The notes below the pieces were generated by a model that had not been told where the DNA came from, ran no database searches, and saw only the letters and a program-made list of their open reading frames with translations. From GYS-P2D sp964414425 (GTDB taxonomy: Bacteria > Bacteroidota > Bacteroidia > Chitinophagales > Saprospiraceae): 43,992 bases of DNA. Shown here piece after piece: positions 43,023 through 43,992 of the stretch; within the stretch, counting starts at the first letter, position 1, and every line of letters starts with the position of its first letter. Position numbers and translations under genes: made by a program. Location of the stretch: assembly GCA_964414425.1 (NCBI GenBank), contig CAYPWL010000030.1, positions 1 to 43,992 on the forward strand. Reading direction: 5' to 3'.

Positions 43023-43802
43023 ATGCAAAGTCGTCATAAGGATCGTCGACAGTATTTCAATGAACAGACTATCACTACTCGAGATTATGTCATCCCGTTT
43101 ATTGAAGAGATCAAAAAACTTAAACCTGGCGATCGAATATTAGAGGTAGGTTGTGGCGAAGGAGGGAATCTTGTTCCTTTTATAGAAATGGGAATGGAGG
43201 TCACCGGAGTAGATATTAACACTCGACAACTTGAGAGAGCTGTAGAGTACCTCTCAGAATCTGGATATAAAGACGTAAACATTATCAACCAAGACATCTA
43301 CAAGACTTCGCCCACAGAGTTGGGGGAGTACGATGTCATCTTTCTCAGAGATGTAATCGAGCATATCCCCGATCAGGAGCGCTTCATGACATATATAAAG
43401 TCTTTCTTAAAGAGTGATGGTATCATCTTCTTTGGGTTTCCGCCGTGGCAGATGCCGTTTGGGGGACATCAGCAAGTCTTAAGGGGATGGATTGGTAAAA
43501 CACCATATATCCACTTACTTCCTCGAAGTGTATATGTGAGAATGATGAAACTGAATGGAGTAACAGAGAGAGCCATAGAGACAAGACTTGAGATCGTTGA
43601 TACAGGGATCAGTCTGGAGCGATTTGAACGATGCATTCGTCGATCTGAGTTAAACATATTGAAGAAGACACACTACCTTACTAATCCGAACTACAAGACG
43701 AAGTTTAACCTATCTATCTGGAAGGTAATGCCACCTTTTAATATGATTCCGTGGTTACGTAATTTTTATACGACTTGTGGGTATTATGTTGTGGGGAAGT
43801 AA
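43023..43802 (+). CDS. Class I SAM-dependent methyltransferase
   Basis: A 259-residue Rossmann methyltransferase. Motif I is ILEVGCGEGGNLVPF near residue 39, motif II is VTGVDINTRQLERA, and the segment DVIFLRDVIEHIPDQERF is typical of methyltransferase family 11/UbiE-like proteins that act on small molecules or lipids. The GFPPWQMPFGGHQQ loop near residue 140 probably shapes the acceptor site. The acceptor is unknown; the divergent glycosyltransferase suggests a glycan or lipid. There is no signal peptide or membrane helix. The start ATG follows an AT-rich 50-bp divergent spacer. Confidence 0.87.
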   Translation: MQSRHKDRRQYFNEQTITTRDYVIPFIEEIKKLKPGDRILEVGCGEGGNLVPFIEMGMEVTGVDINTRQLERAVEYLSESGYKDVNIINQDIYKTSPTELGEYDVIFLRDVIEHIPDQERFMTYIKSFLKSDGIIFFGFPPWQMPFGGHQQVLRGWIGKTPYIHLLPRSVYVRMMKLNGVTERAIETRLEIVDTGISLERFERCIRRSELNILKKTHYLTNPNYKTKFNLSIWKVMPPFNMIPWLRNFYTTCGYYVVGK

Positions 43803-43823
43803 TAGATGGATATATAATTAACT

Positions 43824-43991
43824 TATCGTTCTATCTTGTATAAAGAGATAATCGACTGACTCAAGATAAGAGCTTTTGGACTTTCTGATTTCAGAACCCT
43901 TAGAGAGGACAGAAACATATTCTTTAATAGACTTTGTAATTACACCTAAGAGGCCTCTTTTTTTGGTAAGATAATTTCTATAGAATAGGCG
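43824..43991 (-). CDS. C-terminal end of an unidentified minus-strand gene (partial)
   Basis: The minus-strand frame entering from the right edge stays open for about 55 codons and stops near 43824, 22 bases from the stop of the convergent methyltransferase gene. It reads RLFYRNYLTKKRGLLGVIT, then KEYVSVLSKGSEIRKSKSS, and is lysine-rich. The length and convergent placing suit a real gene end, perhaps another glycan-related enzyme, but there is no diagnostic motif. The exact stop depends on the reading of the bases around 43860. Confidence 0.4.
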
Positions 43992-43992
43992 A

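Noticed and set aside
43951..43967. AGAGGCCTCT followed by a T-run, which looks like a terminator
   Set aside because: The palindrome has no loop, and it lies inside the open minus-strand frame at the right edge, so it is better read as coding sequence.
1..43992. CRISPR arrays, tRNA or rRNA genes, complete insertion sequences, prophage
   Set aside because: No regularly spaced repeats, cloverleaf sequences, transposase or phage structural genes were seen on either strand.

Overview
The window looks like a chromosomal segment of a Bacteroidota bacterium, probably a Saprospiria/Lewinella-like lineage. The reasons are a menaquinone (men) gene set, a DUF1800/DUF1501 pair followed by a protein with a type IX secretion style C-terminal domain, a MerC/CobW metal operon, YfhO-type membrane proteins and near absence of Shine-Dalgarno sequences. 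The lineage is inferred from gene families, not from a marker gene. I see no rRNA, tRNA, CRISPR array, complete insertion sequence or prophage. Coding density is high and gene order is mostly housekeeping or metabolic.

Layout. 1-400: end of an FtsX-like ABC permease. 482-3384: a three-gene plus-strand unit of lactonase-like beta-propeller, SDR reductase and ACAD10/11-type phosphotransferase. 3369-4778 (minus): a group II PLP decarboxylase, divergent from menC-menE-menF-menD (4866-9703), which converts chorismate towards o-succinylbenzoyl-CoA. 9861-11337: two convergent response-regulator genes. 11608-13128: a 4-hydroxybutyryl-CoA dehydratase-like flavoprotein. 13144-14460 (minus): a DEAD-box helicase. 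14634-15794: galK. 15818-18478 (minus): a DUF885 protein and a membrane sterol desaturase-like hydroxylase. 18606-19535: a DUF2911 protein. 19852-25549: DUF1800, DUF1501 and a large modular secreted protein. 25562-26500 (minus): a His-rich DUF4198 protein. 26755-28941: a probable outer-membrane protein and a Sua5/TsaC enzyme.

28942-29418 is the only clearly decayed region. It holds a short relic of a type III restriction-modification DNA methyltransferase, cut off at its catalytic motif, next to a small direct repeat. It is followed by a metal-homeostasis operon (29419-31339: secreted CFFCG protein, MerC-domain protein, CobW GTPase) whose first start codon lies inside a near-perfect 27-bp palindrome, a likely metalloregulator operator.

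31531-37526 (minus) is a tightly spaced five-gene unit: polysaccharide deacetylase, sodium:solute symporter, lipoprotein amidase, MurQ etherase and an HExxH protein. It suggests cell-wall sugar or peptide salvage. 37594-43802 holds a probable outer-membrane protein, lipA, a YfhO membrane protein, a family 2 glycosyltransferase (minus) and a SAM methyltransferase. The right edge appears to clip the end of a minus-strand gene.

The most interesting possibility is that the first operon and the dehydratase at 11.6 kb handle 4-hydroxyacyl-CoA or gamma-lactone substrates. That is an inference from family membership. I did not find an unmistakable new defence or mobile system.
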